DNA from: Gnetum montanum | Taxonomy: Eukaryota; Streptophyta; Gnetopsida; Gnetales; Gnetaceae | Assembly: GCA_015680685.1 (NCBI GenBank) | Contig: MNCI01004656.1 | Coordinates: forward strand, 829,772-893,771 | Reading direction: 5' to 3' | Length of the DNA: 64,000 nucleotides | Shown: in pieces, positions 51,201 to 62,110 of the stretch | Position numbering within the stretch: position 1 is the stretch's first letter | Layout of the letters: the number at the start of each line of letters is the position of its first letter | Made by a program: the position numbers and the translations under genes | The notes under the pieces: model-generated | What the model was told of the DNA's origin: nothing | The model's database searches: none | Seen by the model: only the letters and a program-made list of their open reading frames with translations

Positions 51201-52280
51201 CGAACCCTCATCAGAAGCAATGGTTGTGGCATGCAACATTAACGAAGAAATGTGTAAATGTGCGTTACATTCGACCCACTCCATGTGGGAAAGTCAGAAT
51301 GCCAATGAAGACCTCTGGAAGAAGCTGCAGAGATCAGAGAAGGAAAGGATGTCTCTGACCAGAGAGGTCAGAGACTTAAGGTCATGATGTGAATTCCTGT
51401 AAGCTCGAGGAATGGGTGAAGAGGACTAGTGGACAGCTGTCATTGACTATGCTCTCTACTAGACCGTAGTCAGTAATAGTGTACAAACCAATCGTGAATT
51501 AGTTGAGAAAAGGATGCAAATGGAGCTCCTGGCCTAGAAGAATCAAGACTAGAAGGACTTTGTGCAAGTGTCCAAGAGTGGGGACAGACACAGAAAGATC
51601 ATAAGCATCTGTATAAGCAAGAAAGTATCACTTATCGTCAACATTATCGAGATTCTGCCGTTGAAGCTCAATCCTTGCAGTTGTTCCTCGATGTCATTGG
51701 TGCGTCTGAGGCCTTCGAGAAGTTCTAGGAGCAGGTGACGGTGAGCGTGTCCTCGAAAAGAGAAATTACTCTTTCTGGGGGAGAGACCATAGTCCCTACC
51801 TTCTTCCCCGAACCACCCCGATGGACTAGTGTGGAGAAGGTAAAGGTTAAGGCTAGAACTAATTTGGGGAATGGGGTTTGGTTTGAGTTGACTGAAGACA
51901 AGATTATGCAATGTCTATGGGTCAGCTTAGATCAACTCCCCTTTACTGCTGATGCAGGGCCATCGCGAGTAAGTTTTAGTGTTGTTGAATTTGAATTTTT
52001 TGAATTGTCCTATCATGGATTTTGCTGATATACTTGTTGTATGTAGTTACAGGAAATGAATGAAGAAGGTGAACAAGATGAGGCGTACGTTCCAGAAGGA
52101 GAGCATAATGACACAGATCATCACCTTGGGGAGCAAGTTTTAGTGGAAGAACCCTATGAAGATGATGTTCTTCATGAGGGAATACTTCCTAAAAGGGACG
52201 ACCCATATGAAGATGATTTGCTAAGCTTGGAAGTAGAGTTAGGGGATACGGAAGATAGTGGTGCTAGAGGGGATGCGTAA
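48231..52280 (+). pseudogene. ORFX copy D, spliced gene antisense to its retrotransposon, unknown function
   Basis: Eight exons with GT-AG borders can be traced: 48231-48242 (MAPK), about 48741-49092, 49149-49455, 49546-50595, 50689-50874, 50945-51073, 51152-51968 and about 52047-52280. Anchors are GAQEFLQFFLRNYNIIV, NTLFVARHVSTYFHNP, LTERAINEFTSTSNICASVM, VNSFREGAERFCMHVRNMC, WAFPRMLSQGKFF, FTFFIASLQCFAEFLVVH and HSMWESQNANEDLWKK with a coiled-coil-like SEKERMSLTREVRDLRS. The C-terminus is very acidic (EEPYEDDVLHEG, DDPYEDDLLSLEVELGD). About 800 residues in all. In-frame stops at 48821, in exon 4 and in exon 7 look like decay of Trp, Gln and Arg codons. Homologues are in A and B. I recognise no known domain. 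Confidence 0.75.
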
Positions 52281-52294
52281 TTATGATTACGCAT
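52273..52294. repeat. Perfect 9-bp inverted repeat over the ORFX stop codon
   Basis: ATGCGTAAT, a 4-bp loop TATG, then ATTACGCAT. The TAA stop codon is at 52278-52280. The arm words GCGTAA/TTACGC are the same type as in the LTR palindromes. Confidence 0.8.
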
Positions 52295-52445
52295 AATTTT
52301 ATTTATGAGATGGAACAAAGACCATATGAATTTTGACATGATTAATCATGAAATTTTCTCTATGATTTTTAATTTTATGTTTTTATTTATACAAAGCGTA
52401 ACTAGAATTATTGAGGGTTTTGGGTATGTGGTGTTATTGTGATCA
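52295..52445. other. Short AT-rich spacer
   Basis: Non-coding spacer between the ORFX 3' end and the motif block. No clear AATAAA signal for ORFX. Confidence 0.4.
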
Positions 52446-52660
52446 TTGAATGGAGTTGCTAGTTTACAGCCATTGCGGGCTGTTACATAGTGTTTGCATA
52501 AAATATAGATTAATTCGCTAGTTTGAGGCCATCCCGGGCCATTAAGTGATTTTTGTGTAAAGATAGAAATTGGATATTTTAGTTTAGGGCCATTTCGGGC
52601 CTTTGCTAGTTTTAGGTCGTTGCAGGCCTGTACTAGTTTTAGGTCGTTGCGGGCCATTTG
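52446..52660 (+). repeat. GGCC-motif block of element D
   Basis: Five copies: GCTAGTTTACAGCCATTGCG, GCTAGTTTGAGGCCATCCCG, TTAGTTTAGGGCCATTTCGG, TAGTTTTAGGTCGTTGCAGG and TAGTTTTAGGTCGTTGCGGG. The last two are intermediate between the GGCC form and the GTC form of the minisatellite at 43780-44293. Located between ORFX and protease. Confidence 0.8.
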
Positions 52661-52919
52661 CGTATGTCAGAGAGTGTAATTGATAAAAGTGTAAATATTT
52701 GCATAATTGTGTTAATGTAACTAATAGGAGTTAAGAAGCATAAATGGTGTAAACTAGGAAATGTAAATGGCGTAATTGATAAAAGACAAAAATATATGTA
52801 TACTAAACAAAATTGATAGTCAAAAATGATAAGTGTAAATGCCAAAACTAGTAAAAGTGTAAAGATGTGCATAAATATCACGCGGGTCAATTGCTAGCCT
52901 ATAATTATTTTTTGATAGC

Positions 52920-55900
52920 TTTTATGTTGAGTGGTGCGTAAGGGCAAGGAGATTTATGACCTGACTCCTTCACATCATCATCCTCTCCCTGAAATGGTAG
53001 GTTGGCCTAGGCTAGGCTGTCATTAGTCATTTCAACTTGTTTGGGAATTTGGACATAGGTTTAATCTTCGGGCACTTCGATTTCCAAACCCTGTTCTTCC
53101 TTGATGTTATTGATGATTCTAGGAGTTATTTTATCACCATGTCACTACCTCTCCCATTGCATAAGGTAGGTGTATCTCTTGGTGTATCGATGATGAAACT
53201 ACCCTCTGTTGGGATAGCCAAGACCTCCCTAGAATCATGTTGAAGCCGAGTATCTCCTCGACGACAATAAATGTGGCATCTGTTGGGAACTGGTCTCTTG
53301 GTACAAAATCAATATGTATGATCCCTTTGACTTGAACTCTCATCCTGTTGAACGACTTTAGGCATGATGTCGTCATAGGACTGATCTGGTCGACCAAGCC
53401 CAACTTATCCACTATAGGATAAGGGATGACATTCATAGTCGCACCATCGTCAACATGCACCCTCCAGATCTAATGTTGACCAACCTGGATGGTGATGAAC
53501 ATGGATTCTGTTGTCACTCAACCTTTCTCAGGATCATCTTTGATGGATTCATCATGAAAGGTTAATGGGGTAGGTTTAGATCGCTCAGAAGTGAGGGAAA
53601 ACATGATAGCATGTATCGCTTCCTCTTCCGCTGGTAAGCTTTCATCCACAGGTATGGATGTCAGCATACGAACCATAGCCTCACGGTGCTTTTGAGATAT
53701 CATAAGCAAGTCATAGAGGCTCAATGTTGTGTTATTTTATTTTAGAGCCTACTTGACTTGCATAAATGCATCGAGGAGGTCTCGCTCTCGGCTGGGTTAC
53801 TTGTCCCCTCTTTTTTCTTCCATTCATCCTAAGAGATGAATTTCCAGAGGCAGAATAGCATCAGTCGAAGGGTTGTATTTCTTTCTGCCAAGGGAAGGTA
53901 GCTGTGTTTCTGTACCTTTATCTTTTCTAGGAGGTGCAGGTGAAGGTATAGAAGCTAGGGGCTTAGAAAGCCCTAGAGTAGAGCGGTCTTTGGTTACATT
54001 AATTGGTGCATCTCCTTCCCTTTTTTTGTTGGATGGAGGTTGATGGTTTTGGTTAGAGACTCGCCCCTACATGAAAGGGGTAGCTAGTGGTTTTTGTACC
54101 CTAAGGATAAAAGGCACCTTAGGAGTAGGCATGGGCATGGCCGCGGCTTTATTGTTAATGTGAGACTGAGTTATAGTTTGAGAGGGCGTTCAAATAACAA
54201 AGGGTGGCCTCAAGGTGCTACCAAATGTCAGTGAAGAACTTGCCCCCTGGGGTGAACTAATAGGTACACGTAACACAAAGGGTTGCTTAGGCAGTACCTT
54301 TCCCTCACTCTCTGTACTTACCATGTTGATGGTGTATGTTGCATTATTTGCATTTAACGGGTCTTTGTACACATGCATCGCCTAGTTTTTGGGACGTGTT
54401 AGACTACTGCTATCTAATGTTAAAGAATCATCGTCAATCATGCATTGAATATCATCCTTCAATGCCTAGTAGTAATTGGTGTCGTGACCACACAACTGGT
54501 GGTAGTCACAAAAACGGTCCAGCCTGAAAGACTTAGGGACTGATAGTTCATTGGGTAGAGCTAAAGAAGGATTCTTCAGCAATTCACAATGATGCCTATG
54601 ATGCTCTATAGCTTCTTTGGATATTTTTCTATTGTTTCAGCAGTTCCGAATGATTTATAGGGAGGGCTGTATATTTTGAACGATCTTTACGCTCGAAGTT
54701 TGGTTTTGACTGTGAGGGCTATTTAGGGGTAAGTGCTTCTTGGCCAGTGCTTCTTGCACTAGCCATGGTCTCGAAAGGCGTTGTGGATTCCTTCTTGTTA
54801 TTATTCTTTTTGGCACCGTCGGCTAGCACACCTACTGTCTTTGTTGTTGGTTTACCTTTGTCTTTACCCTTATTGTTGGCGTTCTTATAGGCCACATAAG
54901 CTAGGTCTTTGCTCACCACCGTAGCATCTTGGATGCTCTTAGTTTGCATGAAGGCTTGACTCAGGAAGCGAGGGGCAAGGTAGTATAGTTTAGACTTGAT
55001 GAAGTCATTAACTGCTCCTTTGAAAATAGCCAATAGATGAGCTTCCGTGATAGGCTCATAGATTTCATTCAGAGTAGTGCTCCATTGCCGTATAAACTTC
55101 TCGATTGGCTTAAGCGGGTCTTGTTTCACTCCCATAAGTTGATCTAACATGACTTCTAGCTTTAAATTGTATTTAAAGTAAGTCACAAATTTTGTTAGAA
55201 GCTCTTCCAAGGTTGAGATGGAAGAGTGAGGGAGTGCTCGATACCAGTTCAAGGCCTTACCTACCAAAGGCATTGCAAAGACACAGATAATCATATGGGG
55301 CCATTGCCGTAGTAGCAAGGATTCAGACCTAAAGGTAATGAGATGAGCATTAGGATCACCTTCTCCATTGTATTTAGTAAAATGGGGCAAAGACATCCCT
55401 AGAGGCATGGGGACTACTAGGCTAATGGGGTCATCATGGTAGATATCCATGACCTATATTGTATCAGTGCCATCAACTTTAAGGTGCTTACCTTCCTTGG
55501 TGAGGGTCTGAATAAGCAAGAAAGCTTGATCCAGACCTGTTGATGACGAAGTTGGTGTTGGAGGAGTAGGGGGCTGGGCTGGAAGAGTAGTACCGGGCAA
55601 TGGAAAGGGAGCGATAGCTTGGCTGACAGACGGTGAGACGGGGACTATCCCTACGGATGGAGCTGCCTATGAAACCCACCACCCAACAGGCTATGCAAAA
55701 AAATTGGCTGTCGCCAGATGTGTAGGATGGAAGGTGTAAGGATGTTGTGCTGTTACCTGTGGGACATGTGTGGTAGATGCAGCCAAGGGTTGCACACCAG
55801 AGAACATAGTTTGATTGTGTTGTGCAACAGGCGTGATCCACTAACCAGCCGTAGGTTGTTGAATAGATCACTACGATTCAATGATGGTTGCGATCTGTTG

Positions 55901-56662
55901 CCTTACAATGGGCTGCGATGATAAGGCTTGCATCAAGCAGGTTATAGGTGTGGTATGGACTTGCACTTGGGGAATGAAATGGGGCATAGTAGACACAGGT
56001 ATCATCGATGGAATCCTAATTACATGTGATGAGGGGGTTACTCCATGTTATTTTGAGATGGCATTTGTACCTACAAGATTGAGGATTGCATGGTAGCCTG
56101 TGGAACGATGGGAATATGTGTTTGGGTGGTCATGATTGGGTTGAGATGGGTAGCTTCTCTGGTGAGAGGATGAAACAGGGGATTCACATATGTATGGGGG
56201 TTGAGGGTATGGTATGAATCCGTGTGTTCAGACTGAGCTGCAAATTCATCTTCCTCCTCCTCCTCATTTTGAGGCTCTAGATTAGACTACCTAACCTAAT
56301 TCTTAGCCATAACCAGTTGGGACAGGAGTTCATGATAATGATTGGTAAGGGGGATGAAGTCATATGCAGTAGGGGTGAAGTCCTGACCCCCTTTGTAGAT
56401 CAGCTTGTAATTTCATTTTGCCTCCATCTCGGCTTAGCTAAGAGCAAGCTTTGCTTGGATCTTGATGCAAATGAAATTATACTCTTCAGGAGTCAAGATA
56501 GTGAATGAAGGATCCTTGCCCTATAATCTCCATGAACGACGTGATGGTCCCTGAGATCCTATCATGCCAAAAGCTAATTCGGGAATGGTGATGGGATTTA
56601 TGGTTGTGGCACCCAAGTCAGTGGCGATCATAGCAGTAGTAGTTGTATGTGCAAAATCCATC
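52920..56662 (-). pseudogene. Gag-protease of element D
   Basis: Starts at ATG 56662 (MDFAHTTTTAMIATD), about 210 bp inside the primer site. The acidic N-terminal stretch (NEEEEDEFAAQSEHTD) is as in C. The gag core is open at 55450-54719: LPHFTKYNGEGDPNAHLITF, FVTYFKYNLKLEVMLDQLMG and IFKGAVNDFIKSKLYYLAP. A finger-like FCDYHQLCGHDTNYYQALKD lies near 54530-54470, followed by proline-rich linkers. The protease is at 53460-53134, with VDDGATMNVIPYPIVDKLGL as active site and FNMILGRSWLSQQ. Moderate decay: several stops between 56600 and 55500 and in the linkers. The product would form the capsid and cut the polyprotein. Confidence 0.9.
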
Positions 56663-56872
56663 TCTCAGTTATATCGATAACAACAAATGAAAATATTTAA
56701 AAGGTGATGGAAAAACAGAACGATGATTGGGCTTTCTACCCTGTAGGATTCCAAAGGAATCGTTACTCTCACCAATCTACACCACACAATTTCGTAAACT
56801 TCCCTAGAGGTATTACGTTTATGTTATGTGAACGTGGGTGCGGATTGCTTATAGGGTTACCTGTAAAATACA

Positions 56873-56904
56873 GATCGGAGGTTCAGGCCCTCCTTCTAGC
56901 ATCA
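56873..56904 (-). other. Extended tRNA-Asn primer-binding region of element D
   Basis: On the plus strand, GATCGGAGGTTCAGGCCC followed by TCCTTCTAGCATCA parallels the 3' third of plant tRNA-Asn as I recall it (GGTCGGAGGTTCAAGCCC then TCCTTCTAGCGCCA), with about four differences over 32 nt. A usual site is 12-18 nt. It lies 6 bp from the LTR. Confidence 0.75.
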
Positions 56905-56910
56905 AAACAC

Positions 56911-58544
56911 TGTAACGACAGAAAACGTTGGTCGCTGGAAATACCAAGCGAAGATCCGTGTACATAGTCTTAACCATGGATTCATTCGAGGGCCGTGTTG
57001 GAAAAAATGAATCTAAGGTGCCCTAAATGGTCTTGTCGACCAAACAAGGACTTACTTAATCAATAAATTATTGAATATCGTGGTACTATATTATATATAT
57101 ATATATATTTCATGAAATGAATTAATTCAGTGAATTGTAGAGGGAGCAAAAAATAATGCAAAGAACTTGAAATAACGATTACGTCAACGCGACAAGGAAG
57201 ATTAGATTTAGGGAAAATGCGTAATTCCAAGATCTATGATTTGACTCAAAAGCTAAATATATTGCATACAACGTTCTAAAGGCAAACTTTGCTTATCTTT
57301 GTGCAAAGCATATACGAAACAACAAGAAAATTGTTTACAAGGGAGAATAGAATGAAGGTTGATATACCTTGTAAGCCAAAAGTGGAATGCAAGGAAGGTC
57401 AAGCCTGGATGTCTATCAATCAACTGTTTTTGATCAATAAACCTTGCCAATCGTACCAGATCATCTCTTGATCTCTGATCTACTTCTTTTGCCTTCGGTA
57501 ATCTTTTCTTAAAGCTGCTAATGATCGTCAATGAAGAGGATAATGTTTTCGCTAAGAAGACTGATTGCTCTCGTTGCCAATGCTCAAACAATGCCTTATG
57601 TGCTTCAAAAGAAGAAAATACCTCTCCCCCTTCTCTTCTTCGTCAACTGGGGTATTTATAAGTTTAGCATCATATGGAAAGGCATGGTCTTGATGACACA
57701 TTTCTCAAACTTTCAAAACACTGTTGAATTGACAATTTTTATGTTAAAGCTGGTCATGCCACATTACGTCTTAGGGGCGAGGTGTGCTATAAACCACACT
57801 TGCTGAAACTGCCTCATGATTACGCTGCAATACGCTGATGAGCGTATTGCCGTGCATGGATAACAAGTGTGTGTCTGGTACTGCCTTAGCTGACTTTATA
57901 CTGCATTACGCTCGTTTACGCTGCGTAGCGTAGTAGAGCGTAATGTGATGAATTCCACATTTGTTACACTTATTTATGCTGCAGAGCATAATAGAGTGTA
58001 AAAGTGGTTAACTCAAGCCATTATTGTGCTTATTTATGTCGCAAATTGTAATAGAGAGTAAAAAAGGTCAACTTTTCAGCGCATTACACTTACTTACGCT
58101 GCATAGCATAATAAAGCGTAAAGCGACCAATCTACCATGCTTCTTTTGACGTTGACTTTGATTTCTTCAAGGCTCATTATGCTGCTTTGCGTAATGGAGC
58201 ATAAATACAATTCTGATCAAAAGACTTGGTGGAATATGGGACAAGTCGTAGACCGCTGCTTAGGTCTTAAACTTGTCATATTTGCAGAAGTTCCAAATTT
58301 CTACTGACTTCATTACTACAGTAAGCTACCTTCGTTACATCGCATAGAATTACGCTGAGCGACATGACGCCACATTGCGTAATGTAGCGTAAGGAGCAAC
58401 AAAGTTAAAATTTTTTAAAGAAATTTGGAGACTTGGTGTTACACACCCTTTTGCATTGTTCTACCTTCTGGATTTCTGCTACGAGCTTTTACCTGAATTG
58501 TGATTCTTTGCCTTAGGCCGATCCGCAATTTCCACGATGTTTCA
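56911..58544 (-). repeat. 5' LTR of element D
   Basis: Begins TGTAACGACAG and ends CGATGTTTCA. Aligns end to end with 40962-42597, and most differences are C/T or G/A. TATATA run at about 57091-57109. Palindromic islands at about 57900-58395. Confidence 0.95.
57651..57664 (-). promoter_or_regulatory. LTR TATA box (element D, 5' LTR)
   Basis: AACTTATAAATACC on the minus strand. It would start the genomic transcript of D, running left through the primer site. Confidence 0.7.
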
Positions 58545-60403
58545 TGGGTGAGAATGTTATCATATGATTTTGGATCATTAGGCATTTGTTTAGTTATTGA
58601 TCCATTAAAGAGGAGTTCATTAGGAAAGATATCAGATAATGGATTGTCATCCTCTTTATCATCCCATTGCAACTAAGTGGTCAGTGACCATACTCTTAGT
58701 GCTATTTCAATCTACCATTGTAAGATCAAATTCCTACAAGATCACTAGACACTATATGATATGAGGATTTACCATTAGGTTTCTCATTAGGAAGTGAATG
58801 GCATTATGGTCTATGTGCACAAAATCCTTGTATCTAAGCACATAATGCCTAAACTTTTCTAGAGTAAACACCACTACCATCAATTCTTTCTCTATGGTGG
58901 TGTAGTTCAATTATGCACCAAAAATGCTTTGGATAGTGCAATGGATGTAGTATGGACGTTTCTTGTCATCTAACAACATCAACATAGCTCCCAAGGAATA
59001 ATTTGATGCATCTATCATGATATGAAATGAACTAGACCAATCAGGTGCTTGTCGAATTGGAGTTTTCACAAGCCTTTCCTTCATTTGCTGGAATGCTTTC
59101 TCACATTCTACAATCTAGAAAAAAGAAGCATATTTCTTTATTAGCTCAACCAACAATTTTGTGATCTTAGAAAAATTCTCTATGAATTTTTTGTAGTAGC
59201 TAGTGTGTTCAAGGAATAACTAAAGATCTTTAACAATTTTTGGCTAGTGGGTTATTTCTTGAATGACCCTTATTTTCTCAAGGTCCATCTCAATTCCTAC
59301 TTACAAAATTTTGTGCCCCAGTACAATGCCCTCATCGATCATGAGATGATTTTTTTTTACCAATTGAGCTACAAGTTAGTTTTGACACATCATTTAGCAC
59401 TTAGTTAAGGTGGTCCAAGGCATGCTCAAATGTAACTTCATAGGTGGAGAAGTCATCCATGAAGACTTCTACACCACTACTAATCTATTGTTGAAAGATG
59501 CTTAGGACTAGGCATTGAAATGTTCTAGGAGAATTACATAGACCAAATGGCATCTTATGATATGAAAAATTCCCTCAAGGACCTATGAACGTTGTCTTTT
59601 CTTGGTCCTCTCGTGTAATTTGAATTTTCTTATAGCCACTACAATCATCTAGGAAGTTGTAGTAGCAATGCCTTGATATTGTATCTAGAACCTAGTCAAC
59701 AAATGGCAATGGAAAATGATCCTTGAATGTTGTCATATTTAGTAGCTTGAAATCAATGTAGACCTACCACTTACCATCTTTCTTTGGCACAATTATGCGC
59801 GGGCTAACCCACTCACTATCTACAATGGGATAAATGAACCCCACCTTGAGGAGTTGCTCCATTTCCTCTTTGACAATTTGCATCAATTTGGAATTCAACC
59901 GCCTCTATGGTTGTCATTTTAGCATTATGGTTGGGTTAGTGTAAATGTGATGCTAGCATATCCTAGGATCAATGCTTATGAGTTTAGGATGTGACCAAGA
60001 AAAATCTACTAAACATCTTTCAAGTACTTTCAATAGCATCTCTTTTTGTTCTGGAGCAAGTCTTACATTGATTATAACTGGCTTCTATTTTTTAAAAATA
60101 CATATTTTATTTTAGTTGATAATTTTTTTAGTTCAAGGGACTATTTCTTAAATTTATTAGGAATTTCCAACTCTCCCTAGTGGGTATCATCATTTGTATC
60201 TTCAGAGAGTTGGTAATGAACTTGCTTGAGTTCATCCATGCTTGTGACATACTCACATGTTAGGCTCTCAGTTAGTTCTATGCAAAGTGTGCTACTTTCT
60301 AAATTAGTGGTTAGCCTCTGGGTGCCCTCCTATTTTGTGGCTACTACATATACACATCTTTGGATTTCTACTTTTTGTACATACTACTTGCATACAGAGA
60401 TAG
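58545..60403 (-). pseudogene. RT and RNase H of element F (Ty3/gypsy, second lineage)
   Basis: From right to left: linker ELEIPNKFKK.SLELKKLS (about 60180-60100); RT with GFIYPIVDSEWVSPRIIVPK (about 59845-59780), DHFPLPFVD, QITREDQEKTTF, MPFGLCNSPRTFQ (about 59553-59515) and catalytic VFMDDFS (about 59465-59445). Then RNase H with IDASNYSLGAML, TTIEKELMVVVFTLEKFRHY (about 58910-58850) and VHIDHNAIHFLM. The catalytic D, E and D are visible. Only one RNase H is seen, so this is not Tat. The frame ends at SYDNILTH against the D insertion; integrase continues at 40961. A few stops and frameshifts are present. Confidence 0.85.
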
Positions 60404-61150
60404 TATAACGACCAAAAACGTTGGTGGCTGGAAGAACGTCGGGGTCAGTGGATGCAACAATTCCAACACCATGCCCACGAGAGGGCGATGCTGGGTGTGT
60501 GCGAACACGGGGTGCCCTGAATGGTCTGGTCGATCAGACAGGGACTTACATCGGTGTCAATATAGCCTTTTGCAATATATATTATAAAAATAGTGGGATA
60601 GTGCTTACGGGTATATGCAGCAAGAGGAAAAGAAACAGGAATTGTAAAACTACAACAATAATGTGAAATAATGAATAAAATAGAGATGCAATGGTAATGC
60701 GAAGTGATGTCAAACGTAAATGTAGTAGTAATATGAGGTGGTGCTTGAAAGTAAATAAGACAAAAAATAATGTGAGAAAGCTAAATAGTAAATGATAGGT
60801 AAAATGGGATACGGTTAGAAACATGCACCGCTTCAGGGCTACAAGTTCATTCGATCAAGGCAAATACAATTTGCTGCACAGCTTGATGGAGTGTAGAAAT
60901 TCAGAGGGTAACCGAAGCATGTCGAGGAATAGACAAATCTATGCACTTGGGCATGGACTTCACGTGCAAACAATGTGGAGTCCTACCAAGGTGGTAGAAC
61001 GAAGATCAGGATTTTAAGCTAGCTGGGAGAGGTTCTTTTATAGATTGCTAGCTTTTTCTTTTCTTTTTAGCCAAATCATAAGTACCTTTTTCTTCTTTTT
61101 CTTATTTAGCTAGGAAATTTTTTTTTGGACCTTTGGTATGCTGTTTGCCA

Positions 61151-61165
61151 GGATATTTATAGGGC
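61151..61165 (-). promoter_or_regulatory. LTR TATA box (element G)
   Basis: AGCCCTATAAATATCC on the minus strand, same context as in C and E. Confidence 0.7.
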
Positions 61166-61792
61166 TGAAGGTAAGTAAAAGGGACTGTTTGAGGGCTACA
61201 TGCTACAGACTTGTGTTACCTTACTGGCATTACTCAAGCCTCCTGTGACCATTGGGCATATAGGACCATTGCGATGCAAGCCTTCCATGCAATAACTATG
61301 ATCCTACTACATCGCAACTACACTGTAAACTCCTAGAGATGTGTGCTAAGGGTCCAATTAGGTGGAGTGCATTGATGTCGCACAACCACCTTCATGTCAT
61401 GTTGTGCTTTGTGATGTGACTTGCTTGGCGTGGCGTAGCATCTTGCCATGCGTCCTGCCATATGTTAGGTACTTGTTACACGATGCTACGCTATGTAGCA
61501 TAGCGACTGTCATTAATTACGATAGTTTCGATGATTTGCAACCCATTCTCCTATGATGCAAGTTTTGCAATCTTTGCTGATTTCTCCTTTCAAACTGCCT
61601 TTTGTCCCTTTCTGTAGGATTTATACACCTTGCTATGCCATGTAGCTTAGCATAGCATAGCAGCAAACATGGTCTACTACTTCCTTACGAAAACAGAGAT
61701 CATTGTAGAACTCGAAGTTGGGCGAGGGGAGCAGACAGTGAAGTTGTTGCTATGCTACGCTATATGACATTGAGTAGTGTAGTGTTTCATTT

Positions 61793-61838
61793 TGAAGCTT
61801 GCTATGCTACGTATCATAGCGTAGCGTAGCAAGCTTCA
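61793..61838. repeat. 46-bp near-perfect palindrome in the G LTR
   Basis: Left arm TGAAGCTTGCTATGCTACG, right arm CGTAGCGTAGCAAGCTTCA. The outer 12 bp pair perfectly and the inner part with one or two mismatches. The LTR at 1-1044 has a weaker version at 715-758. Confidence 0.85.
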
Positions 61839-62110
61839 TGACTTTAGAAAACTTGCCAAACTATTTTTTGTGCACCCAAGATACTGCTACCGATTCTGCA
61901 CATTTTTTCTGAGTAGGCTATTGGCTGTTCAGGCTACTTTAGTGGGTGGGTAGGTTAGTATGGAATCTGTCCATGCCTAAAGTAGAAAATTTGTTGAACT
62001 GGCCATCCTGGACTCAGAACGTTCTTCTCTTGATGAACTGCCATGGTGTTGTGCAGACTGCAAGAACCTCACGAGGCCAGGGTGAGCCCGCATTTTTTTT
62101 GGTTGTTTCA

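Larger units (their letters stand above)
40962..58544 (-). mobile_element. Element D: 17.6-kb Tat-like Ty3/gypsy retrotransposon carrying antisense ORFX
   Basis: LTRs of 1636 and 1634 bp, flanked by TGGGC (40957-40961) and TGGGT (58545-58549), which is a 5-bp target duplication with one change. On the minus strand the order is 5' LTR, tRNA-Asn primer site, gag-protease (56662 to about 52920), motif block (52660-52446), ORFX in opposite orientation (48231-52280, plus strand), RT/RNase H/archaeal-type RNase H/integrase (47840-44330), minisatellite (44293-43780), spacer, 3' LTR. The dual RNase H and the primer type place it in the Tat clade. Catalytic residues are mutated, so it is dead. It interrupts the pol gene of F. 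Confidence 0.9.
60404..62110 (-). repeat. 3' LTR of element G (Tat-like family)
   Basis: Begins TATAACGACC (TGTAACGACC with one change), followed by AAAAACGTTGGTGGCTGGAA, and ends TTGTTTCA. The right neighbour TTGGCCCCTCTTTATCGATG matches the polypurine-side sequence of C and D, so the element body lies to the right and this is its 3' LTR. Four palindromic islands at 61485-61506, 61631-61664, 61749-61783 and 61793-61838. Length 1707 bp. It inserted into element F. Confidence 0.9.

Noticed and set aside
48231-52280. ORFX as a plant mobile domain (aminotransferase-like) protein, often captured by retrotransposons
   Set aside because: General size and placement would fit, but I could not find the characteristic motifs, so no name is given.
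56873-56904. A tRNA-Asn gene
   Set aside because: Only the 3' third of the tRNA is matched, with no anticodon arm or D arm, and it lies at the primer-site position next to the LTR.
58545-60403. Element F as a further Tat copy
   Set aside because: Only a single RNase H is visible, and the RT and linker motifs differ clearly from D. The exact lineage (possibly Athila-like) could not be fixed.
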